64,000 nt of DNA from Streptomyces pluripotens (GTDB lineage Bacteria; Actinomycetota; Actinomycetes; Streptomycetales; Streptomycetaceae). Of the stretch, positions 55,077-64,000 are shown piece by piece. The notes under the pieces are model-generated. The model searched no databases and was not told where the DNA came from. It was given only the letters and a program-made list of their open reading frames with translations. A program made the translations under genes and the position numbers. Every line of letters starts with the position of its first letter. The first letter of the stretch is position 1. The stretch covers positions 2,480,001 through 2,544,000 of the forward strand of contig NZ_CP021080.1 in the NCBI RefSeq assembly GCF_000802245.2, in the 5' to 3' direction.

Positions 55077-57431
55077 CTACTTCACCGCGGGGCCGACCTT
55101 GATCAGCATCGTGGAGCCGTTCCTGGCCTCCTTGACGATGGCGATCTTGGTGTTGGTGTCAGTGACTTTCACGCCGGCCGCCGGGTTCGACGGGTCGTAG
55201 TAGGTGTGCGTGTGGTCGTTGAAGACCCGGACGCCCCTGGAGCCCTTGATCCTGGTCACGGAGTCGGCCTTGTGCAGCCTCATGCCCTGCGTGCGGTAGC
55301 GGCTGAACGGGGAGTCGTAGGCCTGGATGCGGTTGCGCATCAGCGTGCCGTCCGACCACTTGAGCGCCTTCGGATGCGAGTCGACCGGCAGGATCAGCCC
55401 GGTGCCCGGGTGGTCGTTGACATTGGTGTTGTTGTCCGCCTGGGAGGTGTCCCACTTCCAGATCAGCAGACCGTTCTGGTACGGGTAGTGCTCCACCCAG
55501 TCCGGACGCGACGCGGAGCCGAAGTTGTACGGGCCCGTCCTGAGGGTCTTGTCGTAGGACACGTACTGCCGGTTCTCGGCGATGTAGTACTGCTTGTAGT
55601 CCTTGGTGAAGGACTCACCGATGCGGGAGAAACCAGCAGCCGTCCAGGCGGTGTCGGCCGACTCGGCGTCGTCCGAGAAGACCGGTGCGCCGTCGGCGGT
55701 CACGGCGATCTCGTCGGCCGTGAAGCCGCTCTCCGCGACCCCGCCGTCGGTGGCGTAGCGGAAGCGCAGGTCGATCTTCTTACCCGCGTAGGCGTCGAGG
55801 GAGTACGACAGTTGCTTGTGCGTCTGCGAGAAGCCGGACAGCGCCGGCTTGCCGCTGCCGTCACGCGGGATGGCCTGACCGTCGGCCGTGCCGTCCAGGG
55901 CGGTCCAGTTGGCGCCGCCGTCGGCGGACACCTCGGTGTACAGGTAGTCGTAGCCGTCCTCGATGGCCCACCAGCCGTCCAGGTCGAGGGTCGCCGACGA
56001 TTTGCCGGTCAGGTCCACGGACCTGGTCAACGTGTTCTTCAGATCGTTGCCGCTGCCGCTCCACCACTGGGTCGAGCCCTGTGCCGGCTTCACGATCGTG
56101 GTGGTGACCGCCTTGTCCGGCAGGGTGACCAAGAGGGCCTGCTTGTCCCAGGTGTTGTACTCGGCGACACCCAGCTTGTGCGTGGACTGCTTGCCGGCCT
56201 TGGCCGTGTCGTAGTTGAGCCAGCCCAGCTGCAGCTTGTCCCAGGCGTTCATGTCCCCGGGCAGGTCACCGATGGACTTGCGACCGGTGCCGAGCCAGGA
56301 GCCGGAGGACATCAGGGTCCAGAAACCCGTGGAGTTGTCGCCGCCGTCGGTGTCGTACTCGTCCGGCAGGCCGAGGTCGTGACCGTACTCGTGGGCGAAG
56401 ACACCGAGACCGCCGTTCTCCGGCTGGATGGTGTAGTCGCCGACCCAGATGCCGGTGTCGCCGACCTGCGTGCCGCCGAGCTTGTTGTCCTCGGGGCCGG
56501 TGGCACCGGCGTCGGTACCGAAGGCGTACCAGCGGTGGGCCCAGATCGCGTCCTTGCCCTGGGCACCGCCGCCCGCGGACTCGTCCTCACCGGCGTGCAC
56601 GATCTGGAAGTGGTCGATGTAACCGTCGGGCTCGTTGAAGTTGCCGTCGCCGTCGTAGTCGTAGCGGTCCCACTGGTCGTACTTGGCAAGGTCCTTCTTG
56701 ATGTCCGCGTCGGTACGCCCCGCCGCCTTCTGCTGGGCGACCCAGGCGTTCAGGCCGTCACGGACGACGTTCCACACACTCGTGCAGTTGGTCTGGCCGC
56801 AGGCGTTGTTGCCGTAGCGGGCCTCGTTGTAGGGAACCTTGACCCAGTCGGAGACCTCTCCGTCGACCGAGTAGCGGCCCGAGGACTGCTTCTCGTAGTA
56901 CTTCTTCAGCGACTCGGTCCTCCTGCCGGTGCCGAAGTAGAGGTCCTGGTAGTGCTTCTGGTCGTAGTCCTTCTGCCAAGCCGTCGAGTTGTCCTTTCGA
57001 CGGTCCGGCGCCGGGATCGTGTTGTGCAGCGGGCCCGCGGTACCGCCGTACCGGGGATCGGACTTGTCGCCGAACTCCACCAGGATGGTGAAGATCTTGT
57101 CGGTCTTCTCACGGCTCAGCTCGACGTACTTGCTCCGGCCCCTGCGGCTCTTGAGCTTGACGACCTTGGAGCCGTGGCGCTCCTGCGCCTTGGCCTTGCC
57201 TGAGATGAGCTGGTTCAGGGCTTCCTGACGCTGGGCTTCCCGTGTCTTGCTCAGCGGGCCGTCGAGGTCGTGCTTCTGCTGCTTCACCGGGGCCGGGTCG
57301 TGTCGGTTCACGACGGCCTGCCCGGCCATGGTGCTCGCCTCTGCCACGGCGAAGGTGGCGAACGTGGCGGAAGCCGCCGCGATCGTCACACCGATCGTGG
57401 CCGCTCTGAACGTCCAGGATCTGCTGGTCAC
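55077..57431 (-). CDS. Secreted M6 (immune inhibitor A-type) metalloprotease
   Basis: This 784-residue protein starts at GTG 57431 behind GGGGGAGGAA. A signal peptide (about 1-32) and propeptide precede the catalytic domain with the zinc motif HEYGHDLGLPDE (His347, Glu348, His351). Calcium-type Asp clusters (YDYDGDGNFNEPDG) and a C-terminal beta-rich region follow. M6 proteases degrade extracellular proteins. The gene is followed by its own terminator. Confidence 0.93.
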   Translation of the reverse strand: MTSRSWTFRAATIGVTIAAASATFATFAVAEASTMAGQAVVNRHDPAPVKQQKHDLDGPLSKTREAQRQEALNQLISGKAKAQERHGSKVVKLKSRRGRSKYVELSREKTDKIFTILVEFGDKSDPRYGGTAGPLHNTIPAPDRRKDNSTAWQKDYDQKHYQDLYFGTGRRTESLKKYYEKQSSGRYSVDGEVSDWVKVPYNEARYGNNACGQTNCTSVWNVVRDGLNAWVAQQKAAGRTDADIKKDLAKYDQWDRYDYDGDGNFNEPDGYIDHFQIVHAGEDESAGGGAQGKDAIWAHRWYAFGTDAGATGPEDNKLGGTQVGDTGIWVGDYTIQPENGGLGVFAHEYGHDLGLPDEYDTDGGDNSTGFWTLMSSGSWLGTGRKSIGDLPGDMNAWDKLQLGWLNYDTAKAGKQSTHKLGVAEYNTWDKQALLVTLPDKAVTTTIVKPAQGSTQWWSGSGNDLKNTLTRSVDLTGKSSATLDLDGWWAIEDGYDYLYTEVSADGGANWTALDGTADGQAIPRDGSGKPALSGFSQTHKQLSYSLDAYAGKKIDLRFRYATDGGVAESGFTADEIAVTADGAPVFSDDAESADTAWTAAGFSRIGESFTKDYKQYYIAENRQYVSYDKTLRTGPYNFGSASRPDWVEHYPYQNGLLIWKWDTSQADNNTNVNDHPGTGLILPVDSHPKALKWSDGTLMRNRIQAYDSPFSRYRTQGMRLHKADSVTRIKGSRGVRVFNDHTHTYYDPSNPAAGVKVTDTNTKIAIVKEARNGSTMLIKVGPAVK

Positions 57432-57807
57432 TTGAGTTCCTCCCCCGCGCCGCGCGCACGGACAGGGGGTCCCGGGTCATGGGGGGTTCCGTGCGCGCAC
57501 GTTCAACGCGTGTTCAAGTGACGTAATTTGACTAGAGGTTTAGAAGAAAAAACAAGATCTTGACTTGCTCAGGACAAGTGCACTATGCGGAGCGGAAGTC
57601 CGCTTTACGAACGCTGCGTCACCCGTCCCTCCGCGCAGCGGTTCGTCCGCTTACCGGACCCCGTGACTCTGTGCGCCCCCCGTGCACCAGTAGCGTGGGT
57701 TAGGTCACGCTTACCGGACATCCTGTTCGGGCATGCACGCGAAGAGAGTCGAACGGCACCCCCCGAACCCTCCGAAACCCGCGAAGACTTCCGAGGACAC
57801 GATTGCC
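57432..57807. other. Intergenic region with AT-rich promoter patch
   Basis: The 376 bases between the divergent M6 protease and the small membrane protein have no credible gene. The stretch 57520-57590 is unusually AT-rich for this genome and holds a -35-like TTGACT at 57560-57565 and a -10-like CACTAT at 57581-57586 (15-base spacing). Divergent promoters are likely. A small transcript cannot be excluded. Confidence 0.55.
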
Positions 57808-58098
57808 ATGCCTCGTCCGACCGCCGCACAGCTCGCCTACGGTTCCTGCACCGTGATCCTCTCGACGTTCGCCATGCTGCTGCTGTCCCGGGCGAGTACG
57901 GGCCTTGGAATCGCCGTCATCGCCGTGTCGGCCCTGACCCTGGGACTGCTCGTCGCGATGACGGCGCCGCTGCCCAAGGCGCACACCGCCCCTGCGGAGG
58001 CCGAGTCCGCGGAGGCCGAGTCCGCTGAGGCCGAGTCCGCTGAGACCGAGTCCGCTGAGGCCACGCCCAGGGAGGAGCCGGTGACCACGGCGCTGTGA
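57808..58098 (+). CDS. Small membrane protein with acidic repeat tail
   Basis: This 96-residue protein (ATG 57808) has two hydrophobic segments (SCTVILSTFAMLLLS and GIAVIAVSALTLGLLVAM) and an acidic, Ala/Glu/Ser-rich tail made by four 15-base repeats (EAESA). No function is recognised. It stands between two genes of opposite strand and has normal codon bias. Confidence 0.72.
   Translation: MPRPTAAQLAYGSCTVILSTFAMLLLSRASTGLGIAVIAVSALTLGLLVAMTAPLPKAHTAPAEAESAEAESAEAESAETESAEATPREEPVTTAL
57997..58056. repeat. Four 15-bp tandem repeats encoding EAESA
   Basis: GAGGCCGAGTCCGCG-type units occur four times (57997-58056) with single-base differences. They are in frame and vary the acidic tail in steps of five residues. 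Confidence 0.95.
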
Positions 58099-58182
58099 CC
58101 CGGAACGCATGAGAGCGGCGGGCCACCCGTCACGCCGCGGAAACCCACCGCTCTCGTATGGGTGCCCATCACTCGCTCCTGT

Positions 58183-58932
58183 TCAACGGGTGCTGACCAC
58201 CACCGTCTTGGCCGCCTTGTCGTGCAGGCCCTGTTTGTACGGCTTGTCGAAGAAGCTCCAACCACCTGCGATGGCCGTCCAGATACAGGCGCAACAGAAG
58301 GCGAACGGCACCCAGAGCACCAGGGCGCGGATCAGCGAGGTCTGCACCGAAGGGGTGGCGCCATCGTCCAGGTTGGCCACCCGCATGTTGAGCCACTTCT
58401 TGCCGAGGGTCTGGCCGGTCTTGCTGATCATGTAGGTGTCGTAGGCGGTATAGAGGACAGCCGCGATGAAGGACTGTGCGACGGATCTGCCGACCTCGAC
58501 GCTGTTGCCGTTGACGTTGTACTCACGCACGCCGAACGCCCAGGTGAGCAGCCAGACGACAATACCGACGAGGACCATGTCGACGATCCGTGCGAGCGTC
58601 CGCTTGCCGCTGTCGGCGAGCGGGGCCATCCCCGCCAGGGGGTCACTGGGGTATCCGCCGGCACCGCCTCCATAGGGGCTGCCGCCGTACGGACCGCCCC
58701 CGTAGGGAGGAGGTTGCTGGCCGCCGGGCGGAGGAGGTTGACCGCCGGGCGGAGGAGGCCAGCCCTCGGGCGGGGGCGGGGGCTGGCCGCCGCCGGGCGG
58801 CGGGGGCTGCTGGGCGCCACCGTACGGGGTGTCGTACGGCGATCCCGCCCCCTGGTCCGACGGGGGCCGCTTCCTCAGCGGGTCGTCTTCGGGGGGCTGC
58901 GGTCCGGTGCCGGAAGGCGGTTCGCTGCTCAT
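58183..58932 (-). CDS. RDD-family membrane protein with Pro/Gly-rich N-terminus
   Basis: This 249-residue protein has a proline- and glycine-rich N-terminal tail (about 1-95, PPPPGG repeats) and an RDD domain (about 100-245) with three membrane segments and the motif KRTLARIVDMVL, GQTLGKKWLNMRV. RDD proteins may transport ions or stabilise membrane complexes. The neighbour at 59031-60599 is a second RDD protein on the same strand. Confidence 0.88.
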   Translation of the reverse strand: MSSEPPSGTGPQPPEDDPLRKRPPSDQGAGSPYDTPYGGAQQPPPPGGGQPPPPPEGWPPPPGGQPPPPGGQQPPPYGGGPYGGSPYGGGAGGYPSDPLAGMAPLADSGKRTLARIVDMVLVGIVVWLLTWAFGVREYNVNGNSVEVGRSVAQSFIAAVLYTAYDTYMISKTGQTLGKKWLNMRVANLDDGATPSVQTSLIRALVLWVPFAFCCACIWTAIAGGWSFFDKPYKQGLHDKAAKTVVVSTR

Positions 58933-59030
58933 GGCCCGAGTGGACCCCGAACGCCCCGGCTCCGCACCCGGCAGACGGCCGTACGGAGTACGTGTGCCCG
59001 CTGCCCGTCAGTCCGTCAGCCGTCAGTCCG

Positions 59031-60599
59031 TCAGTCCGCGACGAACGTGTGGGCCGCCTTGTCGTGCCAGCACTGGTGCCAGGGGCGGTCGAACAGGCAC
59101 CACAGCACGCCCACGATCCCGATTCCGAGCAACCCGGGGACGCTGTAGACCAACCAGCGGCGCAGAGCCGGGCCGAAGGTCGGAGGCTCGTGCGCCTCGA
59201 TGTCCCGTACCTGAAGTCCGCACAGTTTCTTGCCGAGGGTGCGGCCCCACTTGACGGTGGGCAGCACCTCGTACAGCGCGCCGGAGAGCAAGAGGACGGC
59301 GAGGACGATCCCGATGCTGGTTCCGGTCGTGCCGTCGAGCAACCAGACGGTGACGGTACGGCCGGACGCCCTGGCCGTGTCGATCTTCTGCTGAACGTGG
59401 TCAACGGCCCGCGCGCCCAGGGGCACGGCCGCGGCCGCCGTCATGGCGCCCACGGCCAGGCTGTCGATCAGCCGCGCGGTGAACCGCTTGCCGAGTCCCG
59501 CGGGCCGGGCCTCGGCCTGGCGACGCGCGGCGGCCTGGAACGGGTCCTCCACCGGCGGCTTCCACGGTGCCACAGGCGGCTCGTCCGCTCCTCCGGCCAG
59601 TTGGTGCACCTGCTGCGCCCAGGAGGCCTGACCGCCGCCGGAGCCACTGGTCAGCGGAGTACCAGGGGCACCGGTCTGCGCCGGACCGGCCTGCTGCGGC
59701 ACCGAGGGACCTGCGGCCGGCGGGGCGGCCGAGGCCGTCCGGCGGCCTTGGGGCGGCTGTCTACGGGTGGGCTGGGCTACCTGGGGGGCCGGTGCGGCGG
59801 CACGCGCAGCGGCAGCCTTTCCGGCGCTGAAACCGGGGCCCACGGCCGGGGCGGAGGACGCGGCGGAAGGAGAGCCGGACGGGAAGGCGGAAGAAGACGC
59901 GGCAGCGGAGGACGATGCGGGCGTGGCGGAGGACGCCGGGGCGGCGGCGCCCGAGCCCTGCGCGGCGAAACCGGCCCCCCGGCCGGAGCCGGGCACGCCG
60001 AACCCCGAGCCGCCCCCGGCCCCCGGGCCGGACCTCTGCCCGCCGGCTCCTTGCCCGTCGAAGGCCGTGCCCGCGGGTCCGGTACCCAGGTCTGCGGCAC
60101 GGTCGACCTGCGCCCCCAGGCCTTCCCGGCCGTCCGGTCCCGGCGCCGGGCGGAACGCCGGGGTGCCGTCGTCCGTGATGGCCGCGGGGCCCGGCACCGG
60201 ACGACGCAAGATGAACGTGCCATCGGCATCGCGGGCGTCGCCTTCCGCGGGCGGGACCGCCGCCATGCCGCCGATGCGGTCGGCGTGGCCGGCCGGCTGG
60301 GCTGAAGCGGGAACGCGCGGATCGGCTCCCCAGGGGGTTGCGCCGGCGTTTCCCCCGGCGGCGGAGCGCGGCTGCGGATCCTCGTCGAAGAAGTGCGGGC
60401 CGGTCTCCTCCACGGCCGGGGCCGCCGGGCGGACGCCGAGCGGTGGAGTGAGCGGTTCGCCGTCCTTCGGCGCCGGGCGGCTGGTGCCGGGCACCCAGGA
60501 GGCGCCGTTCCAGTAGCGGACGTAACCGGGGATGGACGGGTCCGGGTAGTAGCCCTCGCGGGGCCTGTCGTCACCTGGGGCCGGGGTTGGGGCGCTCAT
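59031..60599 (-). CDS. RDD-family membrane protein with DUF2510 and low-complexity linker
   Basis: This 522-residue protein starts at ATG 60599. A DUF2510-type domain (GYYPDPSIPGYVRYWNGASW) opens it, then a long Gly/Ala/Ser/Pro linker (about 45-360), and a C-terminal RDD domain (KRFTARLIDSLAVG, GRTLGKKLCGLQVRD) with three to four membrane segments. The function is unknown. The linker has signs of slippage-prone sequence. Confidence 0.87.
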   Translation of the reverse strand: MSAPTPAPGDDRPREGYYPDPSIPGYVRYWNGASWVPGTSRPAPKDGEPLTPPLGVRPAAPAVEETGPHFFDEDPQPRSAAGGNAGATPWGADPRVPASAQPAGHADRIGGMAAVPPAEGDARDADGTFILRRPVPGPAAITDDGTPAFRPAPGPDGREGLGAQVDRAADLGTGPAGTAFDGQGAGGQRSGPGAGGGSGFGVPGSGRGAGFAAQGSGAAAPASSATPASSSAAASSSAFPSGSPSAASSAPAVGPGFSAGKAAAARAAAPAPQVAQPTRRQPPQGRRTASAAPPAAGPSVPQQAGPAQTGAPGTPLTSGSGGGQASWAQQVHQLAGGADEPPVAPWKPPVEDPFQAAARRQAEARPAGLGKRFTARLIDSLAVGAMTAAAAVPLGARAVDHVQQKIDTARASGRTVTVWLLDGTTGTSIGIVLAVLLLSGALYEVLPTVKWGRTLGKKLCGLQVRDIEAHEPPTFGPALRRWLVYSVPGLLGIGIVGVLWCLFDRPWHQCWHDKAAHTFVAD

Positions 60600-61242
60600 G
60601 GTCCGTCGTCCCGTATCTGCTCGGGGGTGGGATGGGATCCCCCACATCTATCAGACCGCTCCCGCGGTTGTGGCCGGTGTTGACCGATGACGCCAGCAAA
60701 CCCCCATCGTCGGCGCTCCGGCCCCATGGGCACCGGGGCAGGCACGGGGTGCGCACGGCCCCCTCCAGTCCGTGAAGGCGTTCGACTCCCCCTGGACCAT
60801 GCGGAATTCGCTGATCGGATCGCGGCACGGGCCCCGAACGGATCCGCGGCGCACCGGGCAGGCAGGAGACGAGGTGGCCGACGGCAGACCACACGGCCCG
60901 TCCCCCGTTCGTTCGGTCACCGCAGTGCGCGGGTGGTCCCGTTGTCCCGGTGCTACCGGCAGAGCCCCTCCCCCCGTCGTGCCCATGGGCCCTCCTGCCG
61001 CCTCCGATCATGTCCTGCCCACTGCTCACATGATCCTGGGAATCGTCCTCCGTTCACCCGCACGAGGGACGACGACCGGCTCCCCCCTTTGACCTCCTTC
61101 CGTTCGGCCGACAGGTGTCGGCGGATGCAGGCAAAAAATCTCCCGGAACCCGCGTAATGGCCCGGCCGGTGCCGCCTCTCCCCTGGTGCGGGCCCGTGAC
61201 GAACGGCCCCGACACGCTGGACGAGGAAAGGAAACACAGGTC
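60600..61242. other. Intergenic region upstream of the SsgA-like gene
   Basis: The 643 bases between the RDD gene start and the SsgA-like gene contain frames in several registers but none with convincing Streptomyces codon bias or protein features. The part nearest the ssg gene has an A6 tract (61134-61139) and likely holds its promoter. I see nothing else in it. Confidence 0.5.
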
Positions 61243-61656
61243 ATGCAACACACCGTCGTGGAGCGGGAACTAGAGTTGAAGCTCATCCTGTCGCCGGAGC
61301 GGAGCATCCCGGTCCCGGCCCGGCTCAGCTACCGGTCCGACGATCCGTACGCCGTCCACATCACCTTCCACATCAACTCCGAGTACCCCGTCAACTGGAC
61401 ATTCGCCCGAGACCTGTTGGTGGAGGGCGTGTTCCGGCCCTGCGGACACGGGGACGTGCGGGCGTGGCCCACGAAGGTCGGTGGGCGCAGCGTGGTGCTG
61501 ATGGCGCTGAGCTCACCGGACGGGGACGCCCTGTTGGAGGCGCCCACCCCGCAGGTGTCGGCCTGGCTGGAGCGGACGCTGCGCGCGGTGCCACCGGGGT
61601 CGGAGGGCGGCCAGTTGGGCATCGACGACGCGCTCGACCAACTGCTGGCCCAATGA
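61243..61656 (+). CDS. ssgG: SsgA-like sporulation protein
   Basis: This 137-residue protein is a SALP family member, with the core VPARLSYRSDDPYAVHITFHI, WTFARDLLVEGVFRPCGHGDVRAWP and the helical C-terminus. SALPs control cell division and spore wall formation and are confined to sporulating actinomycetes. The place downstream of pncB/pncA and the RDD genes suggests SsgG, the member that helps place sporulation septa, but the symbol is a context-based guess. ATG 61243 follows a weak AGG site. Confidence 0.82.
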   Translation: MQHTVVERELELKLILSPERSIPVPARLSYRSDDPYAVHITFHINSEYPVNWTFARDLLVEGVFRPCGHGDVRAWPTKVGGRSVVLMALSSPDGDALLEAPTPQVSAWLERTLRAVPPGSEGGQLGIDDALDQLLAQ

Positions 61657-61715
61657 GCGTGCACTGCCGGAAAGGGGGCACCAGGAACAGGAAGAGGACA
61701 GCCGCGGGGAAGGCG

Positions 61716-63116
61716 TCAGAAGAGCTTGCCGGGGTTGAGGATGCCCAGCGGGTCGAAGGCCTGTTTCACCGCCCGCTGCATCTCCAGCCCGACCGGGCCG
61801 AGTTCCCGGGCCAGCCACTCCTTCTTCAGGACGCCGACGCCGTGTTCGCCGGTGATGGTGCCGCCCAGCTCCAGGCCGAGGGCCATGATCTCGTCGAAGG
61901 ACTCGCGGGCCCGCCGGGACTCATCGGGGTCACCGGCGTCGAAACAGACGACGGGGTGGGTGTTGCCGTCACCGGCGTGCGCACACAGCCCGATGGTCAG
62001 GCCGTACTCCTCGGCGATCCGCTCGGTTCCCTCGATCATCGCTCCGAGCCGGGAGCGCGGCACACACACGTCGTCGATCATCGTCGTGCCCGTGACCGCC
62101 TCCAGCGCGGGCAGCGCGAGCCGCCGGGCCTGGAGCAGCAGCTCGGACTCGGCCGCGTCCTCAGCCGGGACGACCTGGGTGGCGCCCGCCGCCTCGCACA
62201 GGGCACCGACGGCGGCGAGGTCGGCGGCCGGGTCCAGGGTGTCGAACGCGGCGAGCAGCAGCGCCTCCGTGGTCTCGGGGAGCCCCATACGGGCGAGGTC
62301 GTTGACGGCCTTGACGGTCGTACGGTCCATCAGTTCGAGGAGGGATGGCAGGTGGCCTTCCGCCATGATCCGGCACACGGCGTCACAGGCGTCGGCGGCG
62401 GAGGCGAACTCGGCGGCCAGCACCAGCTGCCTCGGCGGCTTGGGTTTGAGCGCCAGGACGGCTCGGACGACGATGCCGAGGGAGCCCTCGGAGCCGACGA
62501 ACAGCCGGGTGAGGTCGTAGCCCGCGACGCCCTTGGCCGTGCGGCGGCCGGTGGTCAGGAGACGGCCGTCGGCGAGGACCACGTCCAGACCGAGGACGTA
62601 CTCGGCGGTCACGCCGTACTTGACACAGCACAGGCCGCCGGAGGCCGTTCCGATGTTGCCGCCGATCGTGCACATCTCCCAGCTGGAGGGGTCCGGCGGG
62701 TAGTACAGGCCGTGTTCTTCGACGGCACGGGAGAGGGCCGCGTTGATCACCCCGGGTTCGACCACGGCGATCCGGTCAACGGGGCTGATCTCCAGGATGC
62801 GGTCCATCTTGGTGAGGGACAGCACGATGCAGCCGTCGGCGGCGTTGGCGCCGCCGGACAGTCCGCTGCGGGCGCCCTGCGGGACCACGGGCACGCGCAG
62901 CTCGGTTGCGGTGCGCATCACGTGCTGCACCTGTTCCACGGTGCGCGGCAGCACGACGACGGCCGGCGCGCCCGCCGGGCAGAAGCTCGCCATGTCGTGG
63001 GCGTAGGAGGCCGTGATGCCGGGGTCGGTCAGAACGGCCTCGGTGGGCAGGCCGGCCAGGAGCCGGTCGGTGAGGTTCGTCACTGCCTCGTCGCGAGGCG
63101 CTTCGATACGGCTCAT
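61716..63116 (-). CDS. FAD-linked oxidase, GlcD/D-lactate dehydrogenase type
   Basis: This 466-residue flavoenzyme has the FAD-binding motif VPQGARSGLSGGANAADG, CTIGGNIGTASGG, and the C-terminal GDGNTHPVVCFD, GGTITGEHGVGVLKKEWL and PLGILNPGKLF. It oxidises 2-hydroxy acids such as glycolate or D-lactate. The frame runs to 63179, but ATG 63116 is the first sensible start. The substrate cannot be fixed from the sequence. Confidence 0.9.
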   Translation of the reverse strand: MSRIEAPRDEAVTNLTDRLLAGLPTEAVLTDPGITASYAHDMASFCPAGAPAVVVLPRTVEQVQHVMRTATELRVPVVPQGARSGLSGGANAADGCIVLSLTKMDRILEISPVDRIAVVEPGVINAALSRAVEEHGLYYPPDPSSWEMCTIGGNIGTASGGLCCVKYGVTAEYVLGLDVVLADGRLLTTGRRTAKGVAGYDLTRLFVGSEGSLGIVVRAVLALKPKPPRQLVLAAEFASAADACDAVCRIMAEGHLPSLLELMDRTTVKAVNDLARMGLPETTEALLLAAFDTLDPAADLAAVGALCEAAGATQVVPAEDAAESELLLQARRLALPALEAVTGTTMIDDVCVPRSRLGAMIEGTERIAEEYGLTIGLCAHAGDGNTHPVVCFDAGDPDESRRARESFDEIMALGLELGGTITGEHGVGVLKKEWLARELGPVGLEMQRAVKQAFDPLGILNPGKLF

Positions 63117-63214
63117 GATCACAGGGTCGCACTCACGGCCATCGGTGTGAACCCCGTCCGTGCCGTCCTTGGGCCGCACGGACGTACTGGTCGTGTTGAC
63201 GCACAGTGAGCGCC

Positions 63215-64000
63215 ATGGACCACCGACCGTGCGTGCCGGGCACGTCCCTGATCGCCGAGCAGCCCCCTGCGCACCGCCGCCGGCGGCGAGTGCTGCGACG
63301 GGTGCTGCTCACCGCACTGGCGGGTGGGGCCGTCGCGGGCGCGGTGCTCATGCTGGTGCCCCGGGAGCAGGCGCACGAGCCGGCCCGACCGCCCGCCGAG
63401 GCCCCTCGGACGCAGGCACTGACCGCCGTCGCCTCGGGGGTCCCGGCCGCACTGCCCCGGTTGACGGCGCTCATCGAGCAGCAGGAACAGCGGGTACGGG
63501 CGCAGCCACGGGACGCCCGTGCCTGGGCGGTGCTGGGTGCCGCGTACGTCGAACGGGGGCGCAGGACGGCCGACGCGGCGGAGTACCCGAAGGCGGAGCG
63601 GGCCCTGCGGACCTCGCTTGAGCTGCGGGGCAAGCGGATCGGCGGGGACACTGCGGCGCTGGAGGGGCTGGCTGCGCTGGCGGTCGCGCGTCGGGACTTC
63701 CCGGCGGCGAAACGGTACGGCGAGCAGGCGCTGAAGCTGGCTCCGAAACGCTGGACGGTATTTCCGCCGTTGATCGACGCCTATGCCGGGCTCGGCGACC
63801 ACACGGCGGTCCGGCGGACGCTGGAGAAGCTGCTGGCGCTGCGCACCGGGACGGCGACGCGGTCCGCCGTCATGGCGCAAGCCGCGGTGGTGTACCGGGA
63901 CCGGGGCTGGCGCGAGGACGCGGCGGCCCAGCTGACCGATGCGGCGGCTGCGGCCGGCACCCCCACCGAGCAGGCCGCCCGGCTGACCGGGCTCGGGCAG
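63215..64000 (+). CDS. Tetratricopeptide-repeat protein, membrane-anchored (cut by window edge)
   Basis: The frame starts at ATG 63215 (or GTG 63206) and stays open to the window end, so 262 residues are visible. A basic N-terminus leads into a membrane segment (VLLTALAGGAVAGAVLMLV, about 28-48). The rest is made of TPR-like helices (ARAWAVLGAAYVERGR, FPAAKRYGEQALKLAPKRW). Such proteins often act as secreted or periplasmic scaffolds. Function unknown. Confidence 0.82.
   Translation, partial: MDHRPCVPGTSLIAEQPPAHRRRRRVLRRVLLTALAGGAVAGAVLMLVPREQAHEPARPPAEAPRTQALTAVASGVPAALPRLTALIEQQEQRVRAQPRDARAWAVLGAAYVERGRRTADAAEYPKAERALRTSLELRGKRIGGDTAALEGLAALAVARRDFPAAKRYGEQALKLAPKRWTVFPPLIDAYAGLGDHTAVRRTLEKLLALRTGTATRSAVMAQAAVVYRDRGWREDAAAQLTDAAAAAGTPTEQAARLTGLGQ

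Noticed and set aside
57500..57600. A possible CRISPR or small RNA in the AT-rich patch
   Set aside because: There are no repeated units and no terminator hairpin on the plus strand, so a promoter region is the simpler reading.
60571..61307. Several open frames in the gap before the SsgA-like gene
   Set aside because: No conserved motif, signal or ribosome site, and frames exist on both strands as expected for GC-rich DNA.

Overview
The window is high-GC actinobacterial chromosome and almost certainly Streptomyces. Signs of this are the GC-biased third codon positions, the many GTG starts and ATGA overlaps, an SsgA-like sporulation protein, DasR-type operators in front of GlcNAc PTS genes, two in-frame TTA (bldA) codons, F420- and sortase-family genes, and an order clpS-DUF2017-mec-cysO-cysM-MBL-rph that recalls the Mycobacterium tuberculosis Rv1331-Rv1340 block.

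Layout. 1-10 kb: a truncated SPFH protein, a secreted NlpC/P60-like protein, tRNA-Lys, a class F sortase with a secreted partner, a HAD-IIA phosphatase, a small phosphonate-catabolism-type module (phosphonatase-like HAD, TIGR03364-type FAD oxidoreductase, GntR/UTRA regulator) and an LAxTG surface protein. 9.3-16 kb: a frameshifted ROK regulator divergent from a Gfo/Idh/MocA oxidoreductase with a perfect palindromic operator between them, a heme-degrading-domain protein, an F420-type oxidoreductase, an FAH-family enzyme and a second YidC. 15.5-24.9 kb: a TetR-ABC export operon, assorted conserved proteins and an SGNH esterase. 24.9-36 kb: housekeeping genes (rdgB, tRNA-Leu, bcp, a GroES-like protein, a very large bifunctional PBP, an ABC-2 exporter, a LiaF-like protein, rph). 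35.7-39 kb: the GlcNAc PTS genes nagF/nagE1/nagE2 with three DasR-like sites.

39.0-42.9 kb is the most interesting region. A three-gene cassette sits between the nagE2 terminator and the conserved MBL gene. It holds a 64-residue precursor peptide with a double-glycine-type leader and a three-cysteine core, a C39-peptidase ABC transporter and a SunS-like family 2 glycosyltransferase. This is the layout of glycocins (sublancin type), but the core has only three cysteines where known glycocins have nested disulfides. The cassette has its own promoter-like and palindromic elements and shows signs of acquisition.

42.9-54.5 kb: the conserved block of MBL (Rv1339-like), a membrane-tethered PemK-like protein, a sedolisin protease, cysM-cysO plus a cysteine-type leader peptide, mec, an amino acid permease, DUF2017, clpS, pncB and a nicotinamidase. 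cysM, cysO and mec form the sulfide-carrier route to cysteine; pncB and pncA form NAD salvage. 54.6-64 kb: a secreted M6 metalloprotease, two RDD membrane proteins, an SsgA-like protein, a GlcD-like FAD oxidase and a truncated TPR protein at the right edge.
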